NCBI GenBank assembly: GCA_964521575.1
Contig: CAZFSR010000005.1
Span: 1 to 64,000, forward strand
Origin: 79-D21 sp964521575
GTDB taxonomy: Bacteria > Synergistota > Synergistia > Synergistales > 79-D21
Length of the DNA: 64,000 bases
Reading direction: 5' to 3'
In this document: positions 26,134-34,869 of the stretch, one piece after another
Layout: each line of letters begins with the position of its first letter
Numbering within the stretch: position 1 is the stretch's first letter
Made by a program: the position numbers and the translations under genes
Notes under the pieces: model-generated
Told to the model about the DNA's origin: nothing
Databases searched by the model: none
The model's input: the letters and a program-made list of their open reading frames with translations, nothing else

Positions 26134-27258
26134 TCAAGAACCGTCATCTGGCCGCGGGTTTTCGACGACAACGCTCTGTACAAGCCCCAGGGCGATTCCC
26201 AGCGCGAGGAGGGAACTCCCCCCATAGCTCAGGAACGGCAAGGGTAAACCCGTCACGGGAGCAAGGCCCATGCTCATCGCCATGCCTTCCACCACCTGGA
26301 ACCATATCCATCCCGCAATCGAAGCGACAAGGACCTTGCCCCGGAGATCCCTTGATTTGACCCCAGCTGCGAGTATCCGCCACAACAGGAAGAAAAAGAG
26401 CCCCAGCAAGGCGATGCCGCCAAGGAAACCGAATTCCTCGGCAAAAACGCTGAAAATAAAGTCCGTGTGCGGTTCCGGCAGGAACCCCAGCTTGCTCTGC
26501 GTTCCCATCATGAAACCTTTGCCTACCAGCCGGCCCGAACCAACGGCAATTCTTGACTGGATCACGTTGTAACCCGCTCCAAGCGGGTCGATATAGGGGT
26601 TCAGGAAAACCATCAGGCGCAGTTTCTGGTACGTCTTGAGGAAATGCCAGACGACCGGCAGGGCCGACAGTGCCGCCCCGCAGAGCCCAAGCAGGTAGCG
26701 GGCCGGTGTTCCAGCCACGTAGAGGGCGGTAAAGATCATGACGGATAGGACAATCGTGCTTCCCAGGTCAGGCTGGATCAGCACCAGGACAAGGCTGACT
26801 CCGGACAGTCCCAAGACACCCGCCAGGTCTTTCACCTGCTTCACAGGATGCCTGCAGAGGTGCTTGGCCAGTAAAAGCGCCAGCGCCACCTTGGCCAGCT
26901 CGGTGGGCTGAAACCGGATTCCCCTGAAACCGATCCAGCTTTGAGCACCCTTCGCCGCATGACCGACGACAAGTACAAACACCAGAAGGAGCATCACAAT
27001 CCCGTATATCCTGTACGTCCAGTCGAGCAAGCGCGAATAGCCAATTCTCAGGACCGAGACATAGGCTGCAAAGGATACCGCACCCCAAGCCGCCTGCCGG
27101 ATGACAAAAGTCCCGGCGTTCTTCTCCATGCCAAGGCCTGCGCTGAAGATTGAAAAAAGGCCGACGAGGAAAAGGCCGACTGCCGCGGACAGCAGATTGC
27201 GGTCCGACAAGACAAAAAGCAGCCGCAGGATGTTCCCCTTTTCCTCACTTAGTTTCAT
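26134..27258 (-). CDS. rodA: RodA, SEDS peptidoglycan glycosyltransferase
   Basis: This is a 374-residue membrane protein with about ten hydrophobic segments, of the SEDS (FtsW/RodA) family. It polymerises lipid II during cell elongation with its transpeptidase partner PBP2, encoded nearby by mrdA. Typical motifs include GFRGIRFQPTELAKVALALL and, at the end, GLPLPFLSYGGSSLLA. I assign RodA rather than FtsW because of the mre-mrdA-min context. The ATG overlaps the minE stop by 4 bases. Confidence 0.94.
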   Translation of the reverse strand: MKLSEEKGNILRLLFVLSDRNLLSAAVGLFLVGLFSIFSAGLGMEKNAGTFVIRQAAWGAVSFAAYVSVLRIGYSRLLDWTYRIYGIVMLLLVFVLVVGHAAKGAQSWIGFRGIRFQPTELAKVALALLLAKHLCRHPVKQVKDLAGVLGLSGVSLVLVLIQPDLGSTIVLSVMIFTALYVAGTPARYLLGLCGAALSALPVVWHFLKTYQKLRLMVFLNPYIDPLGAGYNVIQSRIAVGSGRLVGKGFMMGTQSKLGFLPEPHTDFIFSVFAEEFGFLGGIALLGLFFFLLWRILAAGVKSRDLRGKVLVASIAGWIWFQVVEGMAMSMGLAPVTGLPLPFLSYGGSSLLALGIALGLVQSVVVENPRPDDGS

Positions 27259-27542
27259 GCAGGCTCCGCCCTGCGCTCCGCTCTCCTCTTGACGTTCTTA
27301 ACGGGGATGTTCGCCACAAGAGCCACGGAACGCTCCTCTTTGGAGAAATCGAGCTCGATCTTGTCCTCTTCGATATCGAGGTAATTACTGATGACGCCGA
27401 TCAGGTCCTTCCGAAGGTTCTCCATCATCTCGGGGGAGATGTCCGTTCGATCGTGGATCAGCACAAGCTGAAGACGCCTTTTCGCGGTCTCCTTGGATTT
27501 CTCTTTTCCGATCACCTGGAACAAACGGGCGAGGAAATTCAT
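27255..27542 (-). CDS. minE: Cell division topological specificity factor MinE
   Basis: This encodes a 95-residue MinE that stimulates the MinD ATPase and restricts MinCD to the poles. The N-terminal amphipathic MNFLARLFQVIG, the MinD-contact segment AKRRLQLVLIHDRTDISPEMM and the dimer domain are present. I prefer the ATG at 27542, ten bases after AGGAGG, over an in-frame GTG at 27551 that would touch the SD. The C-terminal tail RRAERRAEPA is charged and probably disordered. Presence of MinE means this cell uses pole-to-pole Min oscillation rather than DivIVA anchoring. Confidence 0.93.
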   Translation of the reverse strand: MNFLARLFQVIGKEKSKETAKRRLQLVLIHDRTDISPEMMENLRKDLIGVISNYLDIEEDKIELDFSKEERSVALVANIPVKNVKRRAERRAEPA

Positions 27543-27556
27543 TCCGTCCACACCTC

Positions 27557-28357
27557 CTAAAGCCCAAGGGCTTTCCTGAGAAAGCCGAAAAAGCCTTTTT
27601 GATCGGGAGAATCCAGGTCAAGAAGGGGGACTTCCTCCCCGAGAATCCGTCTGGCAACGTTAGAAAAGGCCTTGGCTGCCGTGGAATCGTCCCCGAGTGT
27701 CAGCGGTTCGCCCTTGTTGGTCGAGACAACGACAGCCGTGTCGTCGGGAATGACACCGATCAGGTCAATCGCCAGGATATCGAGAACATCCTTGACGTCG
27801 ATCATGTCGCCGGACTTGACCATTGCCGGGCGCAGGCGATTGAGGACAAGCCGGATCGGAGACTTTGACATCGATTCAAGCATGCCGATGATCCGGTCCG
27901 CGTCCCGTACGGCAGAAACCTCCGGGGTCGTCACGACGATTGCTTCGTCGGCGCCTATCGCGGCATTCCTGAAGCCTTGTTCGATGCCTGCAGGGCTGTC
28001 AATGAGGGTAATATCGAAGTTTTCCCGAAGTTCGTCACAGAGCTTCAGCATCTGGTCCGCGCTAACGGCGTCCTTGGTCCGCGTCTGGGCTGCGGGAAGC
28101 AGGAAGAGGTTCTCTACCCGCTTATCCCGGACCATCGCTTTCTGCAGCTTGCACGATCCCTCAACGACATCGACGAGGTTGAATACGATCCTGTTTTCAA
28201 GTCCCAGAACGACGTCCAGGTTCCTTAAACCGATATCCCCGTCAACCGCGGCGGTTTTGTATCCCGCCCTTGCCAGGGCAACGGCCAGGTTTGCCGTTGT
28301 CGTCGTCTTGCCGACTCCTCCCTTTCCAGATGTCACAACGATGATCCTCGGATCCAT
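27557..28357 (-). CDS. minD: Septum site-determining ATPase MinD
   Basis: This is a 266-residue deviant Walker ATPase. The motif SGKGGVGKTTTT carries the signature lysine K11 and the P-loop lysine K16. The C-terminal KGFFGFLRKALGL is an amphipathic membrane-targeting helix. ATP-bound MinD dimers bind the membrane and recruit MinC to block FtsZ. The start MDPRIIVVTSGKG at 28357 has GAGGAGGGGGC upstream; the longer ORF is rejected because it crosses into minC. It follows minC by 29 bases and precedes minE by 14. Confidence 0.96.
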   Translation of the reverse strand: MDPRIIVVTSGKGGVGKTTTTANLAVALARAGYKTAAVDGDIGLRNLDVVLGLENRIVFNLVDVVEGSCKLQKAMVRDKRVENLFLLPAAQTRTKDAVSADQMLKLCDELRENFDITLIDSPAGIEQGFRNAAIGADEAIVVTTPEVSAVRDADRIIGMLESMSKSPIRLVLNRLRPAMVKSGDMIDVKDVLDILAIDLIGVIPDDTAVVVSTNKGEPLTLGDDSTAAKAFSNVARRILGEEVPLLDLDSPDQKGFFGFLRKALGL

Positions 28358-28386
28358 GGAGCCCCCTCCTCTTCGATCAGGTGTGA

Positions 28387-29082
28387 TCAAGGCAATTCTC
28401 TTGCGACCAGCGTGTCTCCCTCTACGGCGAAAAGGACGCTCTTCCCGTACCATGGCGAAGCGCTGTCAAAAGTGCTGAAGAGACGGCCGATCCGAACCTG
28501 CGTTGCCTCGAATGACTTTGCGATGACCCTTGAAGACACATTCCCTTCCGCTCCGGCATGGACCAATCCCTGGAGCCTGCCCCATACAACGATGTTGCCT
28601 GCCGAGACCACTTCCGCACCATCGTTGACCTGTCCGACAATAAAAACATCGCCTGGATGCTCGACTTTCTGTCCCGACCTGAGAGACCGGTCTAGAAGGA
28701 GGGACTGGAAAGACCTTGTCTGCCGGCTATCCGGAATGGTCGCCATCGGTTCTCCCACGGACAGTCCCGCTTTCCGGAGCAAACCTAGCCCCTCGTTGTC
28801 GAAGCTGATCCAGGACAGGATGTTGAGGCCGTGGTTCCAGATCACGTCCGTTAGCAGCCGCCCTATGAAAGCTTCCGTGAGTGGCCTTCCCTGGAGGTCA
28901 AGGACCACACGGGCACCCCCAAGGAGATGATGGGCCTCGATAATCGCCTTCTCCAGGGCAGGCCATACCTCGGGATCGGCAAGCCCTTCCGGAACGACGA
29001 GGCGAAGGTGGCCGGCGCCTCCTTTCAGGGTGACGGCAGGCTTTTCCCTTTCGACTTCCATCTCCTTCTCCTCCCCTTTCAT
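28387..29082 (-). CDS. minC: Septum site-determining protein MinC
   Basis: This is a 231-residue FtsZ-ring inhibitor with a less conserved N-terminal half and a C-terminal beta-helix dimer domain. The C-terminal motif GDVFIVGQVNDGAEVVSAGN followed by IVVWGRLQGLVHAGAEGN is diagnostic. The first 15 residues are charged (KGEEKEMEVEREKP), and an alternative start at the second methionine is possible. The ATG overlaps the mrdA stop by 4 bases. Confidence 0.92.
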   Translation of the reverse strand: MKGEEKEMEVEREKPAVTLKGGAGHLRLVVPEGLADPEVWPALEKAIIEAHHLLGGARVVLDLQGRPLTEAFIGRLLTDVIWNHGLNILSWISFDNEGLGLLRKAGLSVGEPMATIPDSRQTRSFQSLLLDRSLRSGQKVEHPGDVFIVGQVNDGAEVVSAGNIVVWGRLQGLVHAGAEGNVSSRVIAKSFEATQVRIGRLFSTFDSASPWYGKSVLFAVEGDTLVARELP

Positions 29083-30818
29083 TTCTCGACGCCCACGAGG
29101 TAAGCCAAAACCTGCCCGACAATCGGAGCGGCAACCGAACTGCCATGCCCTCCACCTTCAACAAGAGCGACCGCCACATAACGTGGTTTGTCAGAAGGAG
29201 CATAACCCACAAACCACGCATGGTCATCTCCATGCGGATTCTGGGCTGTTCCTGTTTTGCCCGTAACGGACACGCCGTAAACGCCCGAAGCCCTTCCGGT
29301 TCCTGACCTGACGACCTCTTCCATTCCCTTGCGGACCCAGCCTAGAGATGCGGCTGGAAGCCCCAGGCTCGTTCCCTCAGGGTGTTCCTCTGCAGAAAGG
29401 TGAGGAACGACGAGAGTTCCTCCGTTCGCAAGGGCAGCATAGAGCCGGGCCAACTGCAAGGGCGTCATGAGGAGGAACCCCTGGCCAATGGAATAATTAA
29501 CCGTGTCCCCCTGGAACCAGGATTCCGAGAATCGCCTCTTTTTCCATTCACGCCCGGCAAGGTTCCCCCTCGATTCCCCAGGGAGGTCGATACCCGTCAA
29601 TTTTCCGACACCCAGCCGGGCAGACCAATCGATCAGGCGGTCAGCTCCGAGCCAGAGCCCGACTTGGTAGAAGTATACATCACAAGAATCCTTGAGGGCC
29701 GTGACGAGGTTCACGGTTCCATGGCCCCCCTTTTTCCAGCAGCGAAACACCCGGTTACCCAACTTGAACTGACCCGGGCAATAAACCGTCGTTTGAGGGG
29801 TCACCACTTTTTCCACAAGTGCAGCCAAGGCGGGAACCGCCTTGAAGGTGGAACCGGGGGGGTACGCACCGCTGATCGCCCTGTTCATCATCGGCCTGTC
29901 CGGGTCCTTGAGAAGGCGGGCCCACTCTCCCGAGGAGACGCCCCAGGTCAGCGGGTTAGGGTCGTAGGAAGGAGCCGAGTAGAGGACCTTGACCGCCCCG
30001 TCACGGACATCCATCGCGACGATAACCCCTTTTTTGCCGCCGAGAAGTTGCTGGGCTTCGCGCTGAGCCCCAAGGTCCAGGGTCAGCCTGAGATCCCTCC
30101 CTTTGGTCGGCGGGGTCATGCTCAGCCTTCGCCTTCTTCTTCCCATCGCGTCGACCTCTACCGCCTCTTCAGCCGCCACACCCCTCAGGCTTTCCTCGTG
30201 CATGAGTTCGATACCCGTTTTCCCGATCAAGTCCCCCACCATGTAGTTTTGCTCGACCCGATTTTCAAGCTCCTCGCGGGTCACCTCGCCGACATAGCCC
30301 ACAACGTGTGCGGCAAGCGCTCCAGCAGGGTATACCCGCCTGAAAACCGGCGTCGGAGAAAGGAACTTGGGAAAAGCAGGGTCGGAAACAAGGCTTGCCA
30401 CCTGGCCAAGGGTCAGGTTTGACGCGACCGTTACGGGACGGTAAGGAGCCCAGTATTGCTTTTGGATGCTCTCGCCCAAACCTTCGGCCGTCGCCGGGAT
30501 CCCCTGTCTTCCAAGGAGCGCCGCAACCTCGGCAAGAACTCCGGCTTGCCTGAGATCAGGGGGATAGCCCACGATATCGAACGTTCGCACGCTTACGGCT
30601 AAAGAAGCCCCATGGACGTCCGTGATCTCGCCCCGGGGGCTCGAGGTTCGAATCACGCGGATTTTGTTCTGCGTGGAGAGGCCGGCGTAATAGGATCCTC
30701 TCAGAACCTGGAAAAAAAAGAGGGCCAACGCAAGCCCAAGTAGGGAGTACGCCATGAACAACCGCCAGTGGTTCAACCGGAGGTTCAACTGGGACCGACG
30801 GCCGATATCCCTAGTCAT
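29079..30818 (-). CDS. mrdA: Penicillin-binding protein 2
   Basis: This is a 579-residue class B PBP that cross-links peptidoglycan during rod elongation with RodA. There is one N-terminal membrane anchor (about residues 18-36, RLFMAYSLLGLALALFFFQ). The transpeptidase has STFK in PPGSTFKAVPAL, the SCD (SxN-like) triad in LKDSCDVYFYQVG and KTG in SVTGKTGTAQNP. The pedestal domain has the typical VVGYVGEVTREELE motif. It overlaps mreD upstream by 8 bases and minC downstream by 4. Confidence 0.96.
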   Translation of the reverse strand: MTRDIGRRSQLNLRLNHWRLFMAYSLLGLALALFFFQVLRGSYYAGLSTQNKIRVIRTSSPRGEITDVHGASLAVSVRTFDIVGYPPDLRQAGVLAEVAALLGRQGIPATAEGLGESIQKQYWAPYRPVTVASNLTLGQVASLVSDPAFPKFLSPTPVFRRVYPAGALAAHVVGYVGEVTREELENRVEQNYMVGDLIGKTGIELMHEESLRGVAAEEAVEVDAMGRRRRRLSMTPPTKGRDLRLTLDLGAQREAQQLLGGKKGVIVAMDVRDGAVKVLYSAPSYDPNPLTWGVSSGEWARLLKDPDRPMMNRAISGAYPPGSTFKAVPALAALVEKVVTPQTTVYCPGQFKLGNRVFRCWKKGGHGTVNLVTALKDSCDVYFYQVGLWLGADRLIDWSARLGVGKLTGIDLPGESRGNLAGREWKKRRFSESWFQGDTVNYSIGQGFLLMTPLQLARLYAALANGGTLVVPHLSAEEHPEGTSLGLPAASLGWVRKGMEEVVRSGTGRASGVYGVSVTGKTGTAQNPHGDDHAWFVGYAPSDKPRYVAVALVEGGGHGSSVAAPIVGQVLAYLVGVEK

Positions 30819-31272
30819 GACTAATTCTGCAGCACCTGATGAACAGTGCCGTCAATACGAGTGCACAGGCCACGGCCATTCCCTGTTGCGTTGCCAGCGA
30901 GGGGGAAAGGCCCAGGCCTTTACCGGAGAAAAGAGCCGGGAGGAGGGTGGAAAAAGCGTGAGCTGCAACCGCCCACAAGAAAAACAGGACGGGGTTCCCC
31001 CGCCTGGCGGTGGAAAGGTGAAACCATGCCCAGGCACTGGCGGCAACGGTCAGAGAATACGCCGCCGCAGTCATTCCGGGAAGCGCCGTCCACCTCAAGT
31101 CCCAGAAAAGGCCCGCCAGGAAGGCGGGAATGAAGAGAGGGGTCGCATCCTCACAACGGAAAACGGACAGCCAGACGATCGCGAAAACCGTCAAGTCCGG
31201 GACCAGCGCCGTTCCGGAAAAGGCAACTTGCAGGAGGTCCCTCGCTAGAAGAGAAAACCAGATAGCGCCCAT
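30811..31272 (-). CDS. mreD: Rod shape-determining protein MreD
   Basis: This is a 153-residue, strongly hydrophobic protein with about five membrane segments. Its sequence is weakly conserved, as usual for MreD, and the assignment rests on length, topology and its place between mreC and mrdA. The segment FIPAFLAGLFWDLRWTALPGM matches the MreD core. Start and stop overlap with neighbours by 1 base (mreC) and 8 bases (mrdA). It belongs to the elongasome. Confidence 0.85.
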   Translation of the reverse strand: MGAIWFSLLARDLLQVAFSGTALVPDLTVFAIVWLSVFRCEDATPLFIPAFLAGLFWDLRWTALPGMTAAAYSLTVAASAWAWFHLSTARRGNPVLFFLWAVAAHAFSTLLPALFSGKGLGLSPSLATQQGMAVACALVLTALFIRCCRISHD

Positions 31273-32036
31273 CAGGGTTGGCCCCCCGCCAGGACCTTGA
31301 CTTTGTACAACCTCGAAAGATCTGCGTTCAGGGCAACGCGGTAGAGGCGGTAACCCCCGATCTCTTCACCGACACTCGAAATCCTGCCAATCGGAATCCC
31401 CGGCGGGAGTTCCTCCGAAACAAGCGCGGTGCTTATTCCCATCCCTGGTTTCAATGTCTTCTCCAAAGGAACATAGAGCAGCCAGACGATCCCGTTTCCT
31501 TCTCCGTTCAGGACGCCGAGATCCCGCGTCTCCTCGACCACGACGGGGATGTAGAGGGATGAGGAGGTCAGGAGCTCGATCCAAGAAGAATTGGACTCAA
31601 CCCGGGAGACCCTTCCCACCAACGCTCCGTCCTGTGTGACTCCCATGCCGGGACGAATCCCCTCCTTCGCCCCCTTGTCTATCCTGACCTCAGACCACCA
31701 GCCGGTTGGCGGCCTCAATGTGATATGCCCTTCCTTCGCGTCGAGTCCAGAACCAAAATTGATCGTAACCTGCAAAAGTCCCCTCAAAGAGAGGTTTTCT
31801 TTCTCCAGGCGGTCGATCCTTTCTCTCAGGGCCCTCTCCCCCGCGGCCAGGTCGACCGTCTTGACGACCAGATCGCGCAGCACGCGCGCAGGCCACTCCG
31901 GGCCCTTCATGAGCAAACTGACCAGGTCGATCGCCTTGTCGGCAGCAAGGGACCCCGGTGAAACGGCGGCAAGGAGCAGGCTAAGGGAAAACGTTCCAAG
32001 GAATGAAATCCAGTACCGTGTCCCGGCACGCCCCAT
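31272..32036 (-). CDS. mreC: Rod shape-determining protein MreC
   Basis: This is a 254-residue protein with one N-terminal membrane segment (about residues 10-30), a coiled coil (about 65-90, ERALRERIDRLEKENLSLRG) and a double beta-barrel periplasmic domain. The signature VDKGAKEGIRPGMGV-like stretch reads IDKGAKEGIRPGMGVTQDGA. It bridges the MreB filament to periplasmic PBP2 and RodA. It starts 13 bases after mreB. Confidence 0.93.
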   Translation of the reverse strand: MGRAGTRYWISFLGTFSLSLLLAAVSPGSLAADKAIDLVSLLMKGPEWPARVLRDLVVKTVDLAAGERALRERIDRLEKENLSLRGLLQVTINFGSGLDAKEGHITLRPPTGWWSEVRIDKGAKEGIRPGMGVTQDGALVGRVSRVESNSSWIELLTSSSLYIPVVVEETRDLGVLNGEGNGIVWLLYVPLEKTLKPGMGISTALVSEELPPGIPIGRISSVGEEIGGYRLYRVALNADLSRLYKVKVLAGGQP

Positions 32037-32049
32037 CGCCGGCTCCCCC

Positions 32050-33105
32050 CTATAGGGAACCCCGTTCGACCGTGCTCATGATCGGGCGTTTCGAATCCAG
32101 GTCATCAAGGATCTTCGCCAAACCGTGCGAAACGGCGATAAGGGGTTCCTCAGCCACAAAGACCGGAACGTTAAGCTCCTGGGACAGCCTCTGGCTCAGT
32201 CCCCTCAACAGCGCTCCCCCGCCGGCGAGAACCAGCCCCTGCTCGTAAATGTCCTTGACCAGCTCCGGTGGAGTGGCTTCCAGGGTCTCCTTGATCGTGT
32301 CGCCTATCCTCTGGATGATGGGCTCAATGGCTTCCCTCACTTGAACGGAGGAAAGCGTGATGGAACGGGGCAGGCCATCCGTAAGCGCCCTGCCCTTCAC
32401 CTCCATCCTGAGTTCCTCCTCCAGGGGGAGGACGCTACCGAGTTCCCATTTGATCTGCTCGGCCGTCCCTTCCCCAATGGCGAGCTTGTGGTTCAGTCGA
32501 AGCATGGTCACGATCGCGCTGTCGATTTCGTCCCCGGCCCCCCTGATCGATTTGCACACCACGATTCCGCCCATGGAAAGGACCGCCACTTCGCAGGTTC
32601 CTCCCCCGATGTCGACAACCATGTTCCCCCTGGGTTCATGGATGGGCAGAGAGGCCCCCAGCGCAGCAGCCAGGGGTTCCTCGACCACATACGCTTCCCG
32701 TGCTCCCGCGGAAAGGGTCGCATCCACGACCGCACGCCTTTCCACTTCGGTCACGCAGGCAGGGACGGAAACAACCACTCTCGGGCGCGAAAAGAAACCT
32801 CTCCGGTCATCCGCGGCGCGCACAAAATGGGAGATCATCGCCTCCGTCATGTCGAAATCCGAGATGACCCCTTCTCTCAAGGGCTTCACCGTTTCGATCC
32901 CGGAAGGGGTCTTCCCCACCATTGCCTTGGCCTCGTGCCCGACGGCAAGGATCTCCTTCCGGCCGCCGCGAACCGACTTGCGGATGGCGATCACCGAGGG
33001 CTCGTTGATGACGATGCCCTTCCCTTTCACGTAAACGACGACATTGACCGTTCCGAGGTCGATTCCGATATCACTTCCGAAAAAACCAGAAAATAGTCGA
33101 AACAA
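32050..33105 (-). CDS. mreB: Actin-like rod shape protein MreB
   Basis: This is a 351-residue bacterial actin. Phosphate 1 loop GIDLGTVNVVVYVKGKG, VVDIGGGTCEVAVLS and the adenosine motif LAGGGALLRGL identify it. It forms membrane filaments that organise wall synthesis. The start is TTG at 33105 (reading TTG TTT CGA), preceded by GAGGG; the short hydrophobic FRLFSGFFG N-terminus may act in membrane binding. It opens the mreBCD block, 22 bases after radC. Confidence 0.96.
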   Translation of the reverse strand: MFRLFSGFFGSDIGIDLGTVNVVVYVKGKGIVINEPSVIAIRKSVRGGRKEILAVGHEAKAMVGKTPSGIETVKPLREGVISDFDMTEAMISHFVRAADDRRGFFSRPRVVVSVPACVTEVERRAVVDATLSAGAREAYVVEEPLAAALGASLPIHEPRGNMVVDIGGGTCEVAVLSMGGIVVCKSIRGAGDEIDSAIVTMLRLNHKLAIGEGTAEQIKWELGSVLPLEEELRMEVKGRALTDGLPRSITLSSVQVREAIEPIIQRIGDTIKETLEATPPELVKDIYEQGLVLAGGGALLRGLSQRLSQELNVPVFVAEEPLIAVSHGLAKILDDLDSKRPIMSTVERGSL

Positions 33106-33127
33106 GGCTTTCCCTCGCTTTCATGGC

Positions 33128-33787
33128 TCAATGCACCGTCACAGGCCTTGAGGCTCCGCCCGCGACGACAAAGTGACCGATCAATTCTATACCCAGCAAC
33201 TTAAGCTGCCTTGCGGCCGCAACCGTCAGGGAACGATCTTCCGCGCTCGGTTCCGGGTTGCCATCCGGGTGGTTGTGGATCAGGACCAACCCGGCAGCTC
33301 CCATGCGAACCGCCCTTCTGCAAAGGTATGGGGCATCCAGGAATGCCCCGTCAAGCCCCCCAAAGGATATTTTCTCCGAACCCAGGACCTTGCCTGCCTT
33401 ATCCGTAAAAAGGGTCAGGATGAACTCCCGCTCCTCTCTCGCCATTGTTTTTTCAAGCGTATGAAGAATTCCTTGCCAGGCCGGCCCCCCGTTGTTTTTC
33501 CTGTCGCTACCCAGCCTTCGGCCCAGTTCGATCGCCGCAAGAAGCGTTGCGGCCTTCGCCTCGCCCAAACCTGGGAAACCGCTCAGTTCCGCCGGCGTAG
33601 CCCGAGCCAGGGCGCGCTCGTCAGGGTAATCCCTGAGCAGGCTTGCCGCAAGGGACATCACGTCAGTGCCCTTCTTTCCCGTCCTCAGGAGAATCGCTAG
33701 AAGTTCCTGCAGCGAAAGGGAGGCTGAACCCATCCTCAAAAGCCTCTCTCGCGGGCGCTCGCTCGTCGGCAGGCTAGAAAGGCTCAT
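33128..33787 (-). CDS. radC: RadC/YeeS-family JAMM protein
   Basis: This is a 219-residue protein with an N-terminal helix-hairpin-helix part (SGFPGLGEAKAATLLAAIELGRRL) and a C-terminal JAB1/MPN metalloprotease-like domain whose motif is HNHPDGNPEPSAEDRSLT, the JAMM signature. The function is unsettled; despite the name, a repair role is not established. It is placed directly before mreB, as in Bacillus and Clostridia, and its ATG overlaps the upstream hydrolase stop by 4 bases. Confidence 0.93.
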   Translation of the reverse strand: MSLSSLPTSERPRERLLRMGSASLSLQELLAILLRTGKKGTDVMSLAASLLRDYPDERALARATPAELSGFPGLGEAKAATLLAAIELGRRLGSDRKNNGGPAWQGILHTLEKTMAREEREFILTLFTDKAGKVLGSEKISFGGLDGAFLDAPYLCRRAVRMGAAGLVLIHNHPDGNPEPSAEDRSLTVAAARQLKLLGIELIGHFVVAGGASRPVTVH

Positions 33788-34410
33788 GACCAGTAAGGGT
33801 TTTCCGCCCTCTCCCGCCCCAGGCTCGTCTCCGGACCATGTCCCGGGAGAACCGGAAGCCGGTCATCGAGCTCAGCCAGCTTCACCAGGGAAGCCTTGAG
33901 GTCCCGTTCGTTCCCTCCCGGCAGGTCCGTCCTTCCTACGCTCCTTGCAAAGAGGGTATCGCCAGAAAGCAGGACCTCGCTTCCCTCGTCGGAAACGAGG
34001 AAACAAGAACTGCCTTCAGTGTGTCCAGGCGTGTGGATGACACGGATACTCATTTGGCCAACGGAAAACGTATCCCCGTCTTCCAGGAGTTTCTCCGCGG
34101 CCGCGGAACGGATCGGTTCCCCCATCCAGCGCGAAAGGTTCTCCTCCGGGCTGGTGAGCATCGAGGCATCGGCACGATGAACAGCGACCCCCATTGCGGA
34201 TCTTCTACGGGCTTCTTCCAGACCGCCGATATGATCCCCATGCCCGTGGGTCAGGAGAACCCACTCGATTCGGAGCCCCTTTTCCTCCGCGAAATCGAGC
34301 GCCTCGGAGGGGTCCCCTCCAGGGTCAACCAGCAGGGCCACCCCTTCTCCATCCCAGATAAGGTAGGCATTTGTCCAGAGGGCCCCCATTGGGAAGCGTC
34401 GGTATTCCAT
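33784..34410 (-). CDS. MBL-fold hydrolase, glyoxalase II-like (YcbL type)
   Basis: This is a 208-residue metallo-beta-lactamase-fold enzyme. The metal ligands are LLTHGHGDHIGG, HTPGHTEGSSC, SGDTLFARSVGRTDLPGG and PGHGPETSLGRE. This short type lacks the extra C-terminal substrate domain of classical glyoxalase II and is like YcbL. The substrate is a thioester in characterised relatives but unknown here. It lies between dtd (3-base gap) and radC (4-base overlap). Confidence 0.88.
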   Translation of the reverse strand: MEYRRFPMGALWTNAYLIWDGEGVALLVDPGGDPSEALDFAEEKGLRIEWVLLTHGHGDHIGGLEEARRRSAMGVAVHRADASMLTSPEENLSRWMGEPIRSAAAEKLLEDGDTFSVGQMSIRVIHTPGHTEGSSCFLVSDEGSEVLLSGDTLFARSVGRTDLPGGNERDLKASLVKLAELDDRLPVLPGHGPETSLGRERAENPYWS

Positions 34411-34413
34411 CGT

Positions 34414-34863
34414 TTAAAAAACTCCCTTGCTGTCGATGATGAGCGTTACGGGTCCATCGTTGCAAAGCGAAACTTGCATCATCGCTTGAAAAACGCCTGT
34501 TGCAACCGTAAGTCCTTCATTCTTCAAGGCAAGAACCAACTCGTTGTAGAGTCCTTCTGCCTGGTCAGGTGGCGCGGCCGAAGTGAAGGAAGGCCGGCGT
34601 CCTTTCCGTGCATCCCCGTAAAGGGTGAACTGCGATACAAGGAGAATTTCTCCTCCGATATCCCTGACGGATCGGTTCATTTTACCCTGCTCGTCTTCGA
34701 AAATCCTGAGGTTGGCCAGTTTTTCCGCCATCCAGGCGACATCCTGCCGCCCGTCCTCATGGGTCACCCCGACAAGCACACAGAGGCCCGCCTTCGTCTG
34801 CCCCTTCACTTGCCCGTCCACCTCGACCCTTGACCAGGAAACCCTTTGGACGATCGATCTCAA
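34414..34863 (-). CDS. dtd: D-aminoacyl-tRNA deacylase
   Basis: This is a 149-residue DTD that hydrolyses D-aminoacyl-tRNAs (and glycyl-tRNA-Ala) to keep D-residues out of proteins. LLVSQFTLYGDARKGRRPSF and the C-terminal VSLCNDGPVTLIID carry the active-site SQFT and the GP cis-proline of the family. The start is a TTG at 34863 directly after the rel stop region. The rel-dtd order is frequent in bacteria. Confidence 0.95.
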   Translation of the reverse strand: MRSIVQRVSWSRVEVDGQVKGQTKAGLCVLVGVTHEDGRQDVAWMAEKLANLRIFEDEQGKMNRSVRDIGGEILLVSQFTLYGDARKGRRPSFTSAAPPDQAEGLYNELVLALKNEGLTVATGVFQAMMQVSLCNDGPVTLIIDSKGVF

Positions 34864-34869
34864 CCCTGT